Source: Massilia eburnea (lineage in GTDB: Bacteria > Pseudomonadota > Gammaproteobacteria > Burkholderiales > Burkholderiaceae_D). From it: a stretch of DNA of 64,000 bases. Under the pieces are notes generated by a model. That model searched no databases. It saw only the letters and a list, made by a program, of their open reading frames with translations, and had not been told where the DNA came from. The stretch lies in contig NZ_WNKX01000005.1 of the NCBI RefSeq assembly GCF_009720745.1, positions 1 to 64,000 on the forward strand, written 5' to 3'. The translations under genes were made by a program, and so were the position numbers. Below are positions 34,850 through 43,134 of this stretch, in pieces (the stretch's first letter is position 1; every line of letters starts with the position of its first letter).

Positions 34850-37800
34850 TGTGCACCTCCCGCAGCGGCGATGGCTGGTGCATTGGCAGCCGGCGCGGCG
34901 CCGGGTTCGCCCACCACGGTGTCGGGCAGGCGCAGCTTGCGGAAGCCCTGGCTGGCCTGTGCCGGCGCCGCTGCCGGCGCCGCAGGGGCGGCAGGCAGCA
35001 GGCGCAGGTTGGCCGCCACGGTCACGCCGCCGCTGGTCCAGTTCAGCTCAAAGCTGCCATCCGGACGGCGTTTGCGGTCAGCCGCGTCGATCATTTTCTT
35101 CAGGCCGAAGTGGCCCAGTTCTTCCAGCACCACCACTTTCTTGCCGTCCGGCGTGAACGCGGTAATGCGCGAGCCAGGCACGCCCTGCGGGTTAGGCCAG
35201 ACCATCGACACCCACGGCTGCTGCTGGCCTTTCCAGCGAACAGACTGGCCATCGATCTCGATCGTGTATTCGCTCACGCCGGTGACGGCCACAGTTTGCA
35301 GTTCAAAGCGGGTCTGCGCTTCCTCGCTGCTGGCGGCCTGGTTGGCCACGCCGTTGGCGCTGAGCGGGGCGATCCAGCCTGGGAAGGCGTTGGCTACCGC
35401 AGGCGACAGGGTAATGCCCATATTGGCCCAGGTCTTGGCGCTCAGCGAATCGCCACGGCGTACAACCAGCGGGCCGATGGTGGTGTTGAAGAACTTCGCT
35501 ACTGCGCCATCCGGACCGAATACCTGGCCGATTTCAGCGTTGCTCGCCTCAACGCGCGATTCAGCGGCGAACGGGTACTTGGTTTGCAGGTCCTTACGGA
35601 ATGGCTCCAGCACCTGCGCCGCCCACACTTTGTTAATCTCGGTCTCGGTTGGCTGCACGATCACCGCAAAGGTTTGCATCAGCGGGCGCACCAGCAGCGG
35701 GCGGATCGCCTGCTTCTGTGGGTCGCTCATACCAACCAGCATCTGTTCGTCGACGTAGCGCAGGGAGTCTGCCAGCTCCGAGCCGCTGCCATCGAGCGTC
35801 TGCTGCATTAGCTGTTTCGCGCCCGGACCGGGATCGCCCTGGTTGCGGATCTGGTTGAAGCGGGCGCGCAGTTTGGCCAGGCTTTCCATATAGCCGCGCA
35901 TCAGCGAAGCATCCTTGTCCTTGGCGACCACCAGTTGCGCCACGCCGGAGAATTCACGGCCGACAGGGCCCAGCGGCAGCGGTGCGCCCGGCGTCGTACT
36001 GGTTGGCAGGTTGACGTTCACTTGCGATGGTTTGCGGCGCAGGATGACTTCGCGGAACCAGTCGCCAACGCTGCGCTGGGCGCGCTGCAGGCCGGAATCG
36101 AGCAGGGAAGGGTTGTCCCACGACGTTTCCTGGTAGACGGTGTTCACCAGCTTGGAGATCGGCGAGGTTTGCGGATCACCCAGGCGGTTCATTGCCGCAG
36201 CGGCGGATTCGAATCCATCCAGGTCCTTGATCGCTACGCCCTGCATGAATTTCTGCCATTCCTTGGCGTAGTCGTTCTTGTATGCGTCAACCAGGGCTTT
36301 CTGGATCTGCTCAGGGCTGCCTTCCAGCGTCAGGTCGTCGCGGGTAGCGGTCTTCAACACCCAGTCGGCGCTTTGCAGTTCACGATTGGCGGCCTCCTTG
36401 AAGGCGTCGCGCACATAGCCTTCCCAGGCGGCCCGGGTGAAGGCGCCGGAAATGGAATAGCTGCCCAGCACCAGTTCGCGGTCTTGCTCGCCGACGATGC
36501 GCGCTACGGTCATGGCCGGGAAGCGCGTTGCCGCACGTGCCTTGACATCGGCATACACGCGCTCGCGTGCCGGCATGCCGCGCACCACGCCGCGCAGGGT
36601 GTTGCGCGACTGGTCCACCAGGGCCAGGCGGTTTTCCAGCTGCGGCCAGGATGGATCGTTGATTTCGGAAAGGTAGAAGCCGATCAGGCGTTCGGCGCTG
36701 CGGATCATCTGCTCGCGCGGCATATTGCCACGGTTCGATTCCAGCCACACGCGCCAGAAACGCGTCAGCTGGTCGTTCAGGTGGCTGGCCTCGGCCCGGG
36801 ACTTATCGCCCAGCATCAGGTAGGCCTTCAGCGCGTTGTAGGCGTCTTCCACATTTTCCGGCGAAGCGTCCTTGAATTGCTGTGGCGCCGAGGCCTGCGC
36901 TACTGCCTGGGCGGACTTCGCACCAGCGGCAGCGGCGCCCGGAGCGGCAGCCGCCGCGTTGCGCACCAGCGGCTGCAAGCGGTCTGCATTGGCATTGACT
37001 TCGCCGAGGAAGGTTTCCAGCGACTGTCCGACAGGCTTCAGCATGACTTCTCGGACACCTGCGAAGTATTCCTCGCGCAGCTTGCGCTCCAGCAGGCCGC
37101 CCTGGTACAGGCCCAGACTGACCGACAAAGGCCGGTCATCGCGGAAGCGCGCCAGCTGTTCGATACGGTCCTGCATGATTTCCAGCGCCTCCAGGCGTGC
37201 AGCCAGGTCTGGGCGCTGCTTCTGCAGCTTGACCGCCTTGTCCAGGTCCGCTTCCACATTGGCGACCAACTGGCGGTTACCCATATAGGACCAGCTCCAG
37301 CCGCCGAGCAGCAGCCCGCTCAGCGCCACCGCACCGAAGAAGGCGGCATAGCGCATGCGCGTCTTGGCCGGGCTGGCATATTGCGCCACCAGATTCTTGT
37401 CCGCGAAGATCACGTTGCGGAACAGTTTGAGCAGGAAGTAGCCGTGCTGCTGCTCGCTGTTGTGGTGCTCCTGGCGCTGCAAGCTCAGGTCGAAGCGCTG
37501 TGCAACGCGGTGCGAAGTGGCGGAAACGCCTTCGCCTTCCTGCAGCGCGCTGGTGAAGTAGAAACCACGGAAGACAGGCTTGAACTGGAACGGGTTTTCC
37601 TCAAACAGAGTTGCGATGAAGGTACGCAGCGGCGCCTTGACCGAGTTGAATTCGAGCGGGAAGGTGAACACGCCGGATGGCAGGCGCTCACGCCATTGCA
37701 GGGCCATGTTGGCCAGGCTCATTTCCTTCAAGCCGTCATACAGTTCTTCGAAGCGAGCGTCGAATTGCTGCAACAGTTCTTCGTTCGGCTGGTTCTTGCG

Positions 37801-38658
37801 GTAGGGCAGGGTGGCGCCCCATACGCGGTCACGCTCGCCGATTTCGCAATCGTGGAAGAATTCGGTGAAGCCGTTAATCAGGTCCGCCTTGGTGAAGACG
37901 ATGTACACCGGGGCATGCACCTCGAGTTTTTCGGTCAGTTCCTGCACGCGCTGGCGCAGGTTCTTGGCCAGCTCAATGGCGAACTCGGGGCGCTTGCCGG
38001 TCAGTTCGGCAATGCTGACGGCGATGATGATGCCGTTGATCGGCGCCTTCTTGCGGTATTTTTTCAGCAGGCCGAGGAAGCCGAACCACTCGGCACGGTC
38101 TTCATCATTGACTGCATAGCGGCCTGCGGTATCGAGCAGGATGCCGTCGGTGGTGAAGAACCAGTCGCAGTTACGGGTGCCGCCCACGCCTTGCACGATG
38201 CGGCTGCCAGCCAGCGGGAACTGCAGGCCGGAATTGGCGATCGCCGTGCTCTTGCCGGCTGCCGGATTGCCGATGATCATGTACCAGGGCAGCTCGTACA
38301 GGGCTGCGCTGCCGGAGCGCAGGCCCAGTTTTGAGGTCTTGATCGTCTGGATCGCATCGAGCATGCGCTTGCGCAGGGCCTCGGTTTCATGGCGCGGCGC
38401 GACATCGGCCTTGGATGGCGCAACAGCCTGCTGTTCCAGCATGCCGCCCAACTGGCGTGCAGCGCGGCGGGCGCGGTAGCGGCGCCACGACCAGACCATT
38501 ATGCCAAGCAGCAGGGCGCCGCCAAGTACGGCCAACGCCAGGGTGTATGGTAATTCCAGCAGCGCTGCCGCCAGCAGCAGGAATGCCGCGAAGGCAGTCC
38601 ATCCATAAATCAGGAAGGCGGTGCGCGAAGTCAGGATGTCCCGGATTCTTTGCATCAT
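34846..38658 (-). CDS. tssM: T6SS membrane-complex protein TssM (IcmF)
   Basis: A 1,270-residue inner-membrane protein: two N-terminal helices (about 13-33 and 38-57), a cytosolic domain with an intact Walker A (GNPAAGKST, about 130-138) and DTAGRYAV Walker B, a third helix near 440, and a large periplasmic part. The C-terminal Ala/Pro-rich tail is unusual but of low complexity. TssM spans the envelope and normally meets TssJ outside; no TssJ is visible here. It overlaps tagF by four bases. Confidence 0.97.
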   Translation of the reverse strand: MMQRIRDILTSRTAFLIYGWTAFAAFLLLAAALLELPYTLALAVLGGALLLGIMVWSWRRYRARRAARQLGGMLEQQAVAPSKADVAPRHETEALRKRMLDAIQTIKTSKLGLRSGSAALYELPWYMIIGNPAAGKSTAIANSGLQFPLAGSRIVQGVGGTRNCDWFFTTDGILLDTAGRYAVNDEDRAEWFGFLGLLKKYRKKAPINGIIIAVSIAELTGKRPEFAIELAKNLRQRVQELTEKLEVHAPVYIVFTKADLINGFTEFFHDCEIGERDRVWGATLPYRKNQPNEELLQQFDARFEELYDGLKEMSLANMALQWRERLPSGVFTFPLEFNSVKAPLRTFIATLFEENPFQFKPVFRGFYFTSALQEGEGVSATSHRVAQRFDLSLQRQEHHNSEQQHGYFLLKLFRNVIFADKNLVAQYASPAKTRMRYAAFFGAVALSGLLLGGWSWSYMGNRQLVANVEADLDKAVKLQKQRPDLAARLEALEIMQDRIEQLARFRDDRPLSVSLGLYQGGLLERKLREEYFAGVREVMLKPVGQSLETFLGEVNANADRLQPLVRNAAAAAPGAAAAGAKSAQAVAQASAPQQFKDASPENVEDAYNALKAYLMLGDKSRAEASHLNDQLTRFWRVWLESNRGNMPREQMIRSAERLIGFYLSEINDPSWPQLENRLALVDQSRNTLRGVVRGMPARERVYADVKARAATRFPAMTVARIVGEQDRELVLGSYSISGAFTRAAWEGYVRDAFKEAANRELQSADWVLKTATRDDLTLEGSPEQIQKALVDAYKNDYAKEWQKFMQGVAIKDLDGFESAAAAMNRLGDPQTSPISKLVNTVYQETSWDNPSLLDSGLQRAQRSVGDWFREVILRRKPSQVNVNLPTSTTPGAPLPLGPVGREFSGVAQLVVAKDKDASLMRGYMESLAKLRARFNQIRNQGDPGPGAKQLMQQTLDGSGSELADSLRYVDEQMLVGMSDPQKQAIRPLLVRPLMQTFAVIVQPTETEINKVWAAQVLEPFRKDLQTKYPFAAESRVEASNAEIGQVFGPDGAVAKFFNTTIGPLVVRRGDSLSAKTWANMGITLSPAVANAFPGWIAPLSANGVANQAASSEEAQTRFELQTVAVTGVSEYTIEIDGQSVRWKGQQQPWVSMVWPNPQGVPGSRITAFTPDGKKVVVLEELGHFGLKKMIDAADRKRRPDGSFELNWTSGGVTVAANLRLLPAAPAAPAAAPAQASQGFRKLRLPDTVVGEPGAAPAANAPAIAAAGGAQ

Positions 38659-38676
38659 TTTTCTACTCTTGCAAGG

Positions 38677-40041
38677 TTAGCTAAGGGATGGCGCTCTGCT
38701 GGCCGGGGCCGGGAGCGGGCCGACCAGCAGGGCGAAACGTTGGTTTGGTTCGGAGTTGGACAGGGCGAGCGCGAAGCCGCCGTTGTCCGTGGCCTGTTCA
38801 TTGGCCAGCGCGATGGCAGCCAGGGAGCCGACAGCGCCGGTGTGGCCGCAGGCCGCGCCTATGCAGGCCAGCGAGGTATTGGTGTCCAGCGATGGCACAG
38901 CGGTGTCGATGCACTGCATGAGGTCGGACATGACGGCTGCGCGGTGATCCGTATCGGCAGCGACGTAGGCGGGCGATGCGCCTTGCGCGTGCGTCAGCGC
39001 TTCCTGCGCGAGTTCTTTGAGCGCTTCGGATTCTTTTGCATGCAAGGCGAGAAGGTGAAGGCTGTCGCCCGCCTGGCCGGGTGGTTGCAGCAAGATGCCG
39101 GCCGCACCTTCCGCCGGCATGCGGCCATTCGGATTGCGTGGGCCGTACAGCTTGCCGTTGACGGCAAGGTTTTCAACCGCCTCGGGATCAATGCTGGAAT
39201 CAAAAGCGATGACCGCGCTGAATGCGGGCACAGCCGCCGCCGGGCCTGCAGCTTGCGCAGACAGCGCGCGCAGTGCGGCGACTGGCGTCGACGGAGAAGC
39301 GAGCCGCAGTTTGAGGCGCTCCTGCGGCCAGCCTTGCGCAACCACGTTGTGCGCCAGCCAGCGCGCGGCCAAGTCCTGTGTGGATTGCGGCCAGTCTGTC
39401 GGGATCAGCGGCAGCAACTGCAGCACGCCTTCGCTGCCGGAAGCAGATGCCAGCGTAGCCAATTCGCTGGCGATTTCGCCAGCCATTGCCATCGCACGCA
39501 GCTGCCGCGCAGCCGGCGCGCGCGCCGCAGGCTGCTGTGAGGCCAGCCATTCTTCGACTGGATCGAGGTCGACTTCCGCCACACGGCCTGCGAGCAGGGG
39601 AAAGCCCTGCGTATCGGTCAGTTCATGATCAAGGTCAAGCCGCGCCTGGCCTTCTGCAAAGGCGGATGCCAGCTCGGCGGGCGAATCGCCATGCGGCATG
39701 CGCAGTGCGGCGCCCGCTACGCGGAATGGCTGCCATGGCACTGCTTGCGCCTGCACAGCCGCTGCGTCGCTCGCATCTGCCGCGGTGGCAGGTGGCTCGG
39801 AGGGGGCGGAGGGCGCGGAGGGCGTAGATGGAGTGCTCGCGGGCGCTTCGGCGCTACCGCCGAAAGTCTTTTTCGCCAGCCAGTACCCGCAAACGATGGT
39901 CAACGGTATTACCAGCATGGCCAGAGCCAGGTCGCCTGTATCGGGCATGCGCGTGGTGCTGCGCCAATACCACACCGCCCCGATCCAGCACAAACCGAAA
40001 ACACCAATCACCAGCAAGCTGCGTTTCAACCAGTTCTGCAT
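38677..40041 (-). CDS. T6SS-linked membrane protein with a degenerate ketosynthase-like domain
   Basis: A 454-residue protein with two N-terminal helices (about 7-25 and 36-55) and a Ser/Pro/Ala-rich linker. Its C-terminal half resembles the thiolase/beta-ketoacyl-synthase fold: AFDSSIDPEAVENLA, then NGRMPAEGAAGILLQPP, then GHTGAVGSLAAIALA follow the order seen in ketosynthases. I do not see the catalytic Cys motif, so it is probably a non-enzymatic use of the fold. It sits between PAAR and tssM, so a role in the membrane complex or spike loading is likely. ATG 40041 opens a good signal-anchor. Confidence 0.7.
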   Translation of the reverse strand: MQNWLKRSLLVIGVFGLCWIGAVWYWRSTTRMPDTGDLALAMLVIPLTIVCGYWLAKKTFGGSAEAPASTPSTPSAPSAPSEPPATAADASDAAAVQAQAVPWQPFRVAGAALRMPHGDSPAELASAFAEGQARLDLDHELTDTQGFPLLAGRVAEVDLDPVEEWLASQQPAARAPAARQLRAMAMAGEIASELATLASASGSEGVLQLLPLIPTDWPQSTQDLAARWLAHNVVAQGWPQERLKLRLASPSTPVAALRALSAQAAGPAAAVPAFSAVIAFDSSIDPEAVENLAVNGKLYGPRNPNGRMPAEGAAGILLQPPGQAGDSLHLLALHAKESEALKELAQEALTHAQGASPAYVAADTDHRAAVMSDLMQCIDTAVPSLDTNTSLACIGAACGHTGAVGSLAAIALANEQATDNGGFALALSNSEPNQRFALLVGPLPAPASRAPSLS

Positions 40042-40048
40042 GCCTGCC

Positions 40049-40312
40049 TCACATCGCATCCGTCGAATTCTGCTGGCTCGCGATCAGCGTCGCGCCGCAG
40101 CCGACCTTGTCGCCATGGCGCGCCACGGGTTTGCCATCCACGATCAGGGTCTGATCACCGCTGGTAATCGTGGTATCGCCATGAATAGGGCAGGACACCT
40201 TGTCGCCCACGCGCGCGATCGGCTTGCCGCCGCTATCGCTCATTTGCGAAGCTTCCAGCACGGTGCCTTTATGTGATGTCTTGTCGCCTAATACGATCAA
40301 TGCTCCAGGCAT
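40049..40312 (-). CDS. T6SS PAAR-domain spike tip protein
   Basis: An 87-residue stand-alone PAAR protein. GGKPIARVGDKVSCPIHGDT and DGKPVARHGDKVGCGATL are the repeated PAAR motifs with Cys/His zinc ligands. It sharpens the VgrG tip. It carries no toxin extension. Its gene is followed by the ketosynthase-like membrane protein gene and preceded by the TagX-like gene, all leftward and nearly contiguous. Confidence 0.94.
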   Translation of the reverse strand: MPGALIVLGDKTSHKGTVLEASQMSDSGGKPIARVGDKVSCPIHGDTTITSGDQTLIVDGKPVARHGDKVGCGATLIASQQNSTDAM

Positions 40313-40321
40313 TTGGACCTC

Positions 40322-41161
40322 CTATTTCTTTCTCACGCCGTCCACACGCAACTCGGTGTGGCCGAAATCCATCATCTTCCAGCGGCCGCCCCAGGTCAGG
40401 CCCAGGCTCTCCGCCACTTCACCAAACAGCTGGTAGCCGCGCATGGCCCAAGGATCGCGCTCCGAGATCACCAGCTTGCCGTCGCGCAGGAAGGCGCAGT
40501 CGGCGGCCAGGCCATACTGGTGCCAACTCTGGAAGGCCTTCGCATTGGTCACGCTGCTGCCTTGTGCGGCCAGCGCATCCTGACGTTCGGGGCTGCGGTA
40601 GCCTTCCAGCAGCGCCATGTCGTAGCCATGGCGTTCCTTCATGATGCGGAAGGCTTGCAGCAGCCGCTGCGAGTAATCTTTTTCAAGCAGGGTCCAATCG
40701 CGGCTTGCAGAGACCAGGCCCGGACGCACGATCTCCACCTCCGGTGTCATGAACAGCATCGGCGGCAGGGGAGGCGGAGGTACAAGCTGCTCGCCCTGCA
40801 GCAAAGCCGAAACCTGCTGGTTCGCTTCGCGCACCGGCGCATCAAAACCGCCAACCATGGTGCGGCTGCTCGCCATCCACGCCACCACGGCAGGCAGGAT
40901 CATGATCACCAGCGCCACGACCGCGGTCCAAAGGTGCTCGCGCAGGAAGTGGCCGCCCTGGCGCATGGCCATCGCCGATTCCGTCCCCAGTGCGCCTGCC
41001 TGTTCGCCACCGCGGCGCGCAATGTGCTGTACGCGGCGCTGCCAGCGCACTCCAGCCAGCTCCACGCGGCGCGCGACATAGGCGCGGCCGGATGGGAACA
41101 GCACCATCCAGCTTAGAGCGCAAGCCAGCAGGAAATACAGCACGACAGCGACGAAAACCAC
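40322..41161 (-). CDS. tagX: TagX-like M15 (VanY-type) peptidoglycan endopeptidase of the T6SS
   Basis: A 279-residue protein with two membrane helices (about 3-22 and 78-97) and a periplasmic M15/VanY domain (about 140-279). Zinc ligands fit HQYGLAAD (H and D) and the closing DFGHTEL, with E in SERDPW as a possible catalytic acid. In Acinetobacter TagX, an M15-related L,D-endopeptidase, opens the cell wall for T6SS assembly. Place and membrane anchoring favour this over a secreted toxin. The gene starts the leftward PAAR-tssM unit. Confidence 0.8.
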   Translation of the reverse strand: MVFVAVVLYFLLACALSWMVLFPSGRAYVARRVELAGVRWQRRVQHIARRGGEQAGALGTESAMAMRQGGHFLREHLWTAVVALVIMILPAVVAWMASSRTMVGGFDAPVREANQQVSALLQGEQLVPPPPLPPMLFMTPEVEIVRPGLVSASRDWTLLEKDYSQRLLQAFRIMKERHGYDMALLEGYRSPERQDALAAQGSSVTNAKAFQSWHQYGLAADCAFLRDGKLVISERDPWAMRGYQLFGEVAESLGLTWGGRWKMMDFGHTELRVDGVRKK

Positions 41162-41380
41162 GTTGACCTCAGGAATTGAAATTACTAATTTGATAACACG
41201 AAAGGCGTGTATCGGCTTAGCAATAAATTATTGCGGGAAAGTATATCTTGAACTTCTGATAATCCGCGTTCGCTTGGATTTCAATCGTGCGCCCCTCTGT
41301 TAAAGGGTTTCTGCTGAAGAGTGCGCGCCTTTTTCCAGAGATAAAGTAAAGTATTGACAACCTTAATCAGGAGCAATCTC
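41162..41380. promoter_or_regulatory. Divergent spacer between tagX and the gene at 41381
   Basis: About 220 AT-rich bases that should hold promoters for both sides. The one site I can support is CAGGAG at 41368-41373, seven bases before the TTG start at 41381. I see no clear operator or hairpin. Confidence 0.4.
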
Positions 41381-42127
41381 TTGTCACCAAGTAACGAAAC
41401 CCGGAAGCCAGCAGGGCGCCCCAGCCTGCTTTCGGCAGAACAGCAAAATTCTCTGGGGAATCAACCTGTCCTCGCGACGGCACTGACGCCGGCAGAGGAG
41501 GCGCCGCGCCGCAAGCATCTGTGGCTGGTGGGCGGTTTGAGCGTGCTGGCCATTGCTGCCGCAATCGCGGTCGTCCAATTCGGCGACGGCCAGGCCGAAC
41601 CGCCTGCAGCGATTGCCGCGGCCGCGCAAACGCCGCCCCCTGCACCATCGCCGGCGCCGCCTGTCGCGCCAGTGCAAGCTCCAGTTGACGCGCAAGTAGC
41701 TGATGCCGCGCCAGCAGTCGCTGCCATCATCGACGAAGCGCCGCCGGCGCCTGAAGTGAAGCCGAAGGAATCGCTGGCGCAAATGCTGGAAAGCGGGGTT
41801 CCGCCAGCATCCAAGCCTGCGCCTGCCAAGCCGGTCCACAAACCGGTGAAAGAGAAGGCGGCGCGGACATCCGACAGGGCCATCGCCGCCGCTGCACCGG
41901 AACAGGACACCGACGTCGAATTGCTTGCCGCCCTGGTCGCCCATGCCAAATTCGATACTTCCGCCAATGCCCGCCTGTCGTTGCCTAAAGCGCTCGAACA
42001 ATGCAAGAAGCAGGAAAAACAGGATGCAGCCCTATGCCGCATCCGTGTCTGTGAAGGCCGTTGGAAGAAAGACGAATGCCGCGCCTACAATCGCAGCAAA
42101 CTTGAGAAGGTCGCGTCAGGAGCTTAA
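41381..42127 (+). CDS. Single-pass membrane protein of unknown function with Cys-rich C-terminus
   Basis: A 248-residue protein. The TTG at 41381 is chosen because CAGGAG lies seven bases upstream; no in-frame ATG exists before the conserved part. There is one membrane helix (about 47-66, LWLVGGLSVLAIAAAIAVVQ), then a long Pro/Ala-rich periplasmic linker and a basic C-terminal segment with three cysteines (LEQCKKQEKQDAALCRIRVC) and one more. I do not recognise the family. It lies alone on the plus strand between the T6SS and the second VgrG island. Confidence 0.65.
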   Translation: MSPSNETRKPAGRPSLLSAEQQNSLGNQPVLATALTPAEEAPRRKHLWLVGGLSVLAIAAAIAVVQFGDGQAEPPAAIAAAAQTPPPAPSPAPPVAPVQAPVDAQVADAAPAVAAIIDEAPPAPEVKPKESLAQMLESGVPPASKPAPAKPVHKPVKEKAARTSDRAIAAAAPEQDTDVELLAALVAHAKFDTSANARLSLPKALEQCKKQEKQDAALCRIRVCEGRWKKDECRAYNRSKLEKVASGA

Positions 42128-42141
42128 GCCTGACGCCGGCC

Positions 42142-43134
42142 TTAGGGCAAAGTTTTGAGCTTCAAGAATTTTCCGCTTTCTTGAAGCTGATAGAGCTTTG
42201 TCCCATCTTGCGCCACGCAGAAGTGCTGTTCGTCGATATTGCAGCCGGAGTTCAATTGATCGACGACTTTCCCGCCTTTGATTGTCAGGTAGGCGCCTCC
42301 CATCGTATTGCGCTGGGATTTGGGCCCAGTCTCCATGTCCTCAACGCGCAGAACTAAGACATCTTTTGCCGGTGGCAGAACGAGGTAGACCGGGTTCAAG
42401 TTCTTGGCGAATGGCGGGGCATAGTCGTCGCTATACTCAGCCCCACCTTTCATGTAGTTGTGATTGCCGACCAATTGCGATAGCTTGCCCGCATCGCCTT
42501 TGCGGGCGATGTAGGGCGTATAGACCGGTGCACACTTTGCCCCGTCCTTTACTCTGCCATCAGGACCCACAATTTGCTTTCCACACAACTCATAGAAATT
42601 ATTCAGATTGAACGGCAGCTGGGTCTGAAGATGGCCATCAAGTCGCGGATCATTTGCTGCGACTTCCAGGCCGTTACTACGCACGAAGCTGTATACGGTA
42701 TGTCCAGCAAATGGCACCAACAACTTATCGCCGGCCACGATAGCGAAACCAAATTTGTCGCGGCAAGCTGGTGGTTTGGCGAGCATATGGAAGTCCGGAT
42801 CGCTCCCCAATTCGACCGCAAAGTTTTTCTTCATGAATTGCGCCAAGTCCTTTTCTTCGAGGTCGGCATCAAGCATTGCGCGAAACACTGCTGGGTAGTC
42901 GAACTCTGTCTTGCGTAATTGTCCAAAGCAGTTCTGTCCCATGCCGACCTGGTTGCCGACGATCTGGATGGTCGAATATTTCATTGGTGGGACCACTTTC
43001 GCGGTATCGAGGGCATCGACTACTTTTTCGAATTTCCAGGTTCCGGCTAGTTCCGCGGCGCCTGCGCCGGAGATCGTTAAGGCGAAAGCCAGCAGCGCTG
43101 GGATTTGAATCGATTTCTTAGTGCGTTGAATCAT
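42142..43134 (-). CDS. Secreted protein, candidate immunity to the M15-GH24 effector
   Basis: A 330-residue secreted protein (signal peptide IPALLAFALTISGAGA). ATG 43134 is best placed behind AGGA; ATG 43140 is possible. The start overlaps the end of the effector gene, so the pair is coupled. Six or so cysteines in the mature protein suggest disulphides. I recognise no domain. A periplasmic protein encoded directly after a peptidoglycan-cutting T6SS cargo is the expected place of its immunity protein. Confidence 0.68.
   Translation of the reverse strand: MIQRTKKSIQIPALLAFALTISGAGAAELAGTWKFEKVVDALDTAKVVPPMKYSTIQIVGNQVGMGQNCFGQLRKTEFDYPAVFRAMLDADLEEKDLAQFMKKNFAVELGSDPDFHMLAKPPACRDKFGFAIVAGDKLLVPFAGHTVYSFVRSNGLEVAANDPRLDGHLQTQLPFNLNNFYELCGKQIVGPDGRVKDGAKCAPVYTPYIARKGDAGKLSQLVGNHNYMKGGAEYSDDYAPPFAKNLNPVYLVLPPAKDVLVLRVEDMETGPKSQRNTMGGAYLTIKGGKVVDQLNSGCNIDEQHFCVAQDGTKLYQLQESGKFLKLKTLP

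Noticed and set aside
40322..41161. The M15 peptidase as a secreted T6SS toxin
   Set aside because: It has two membrane helices, lies at the head of the PAAR-tssM unit with no immunity-like partner, and fits TagX better. A toxin role is not fully excluded.
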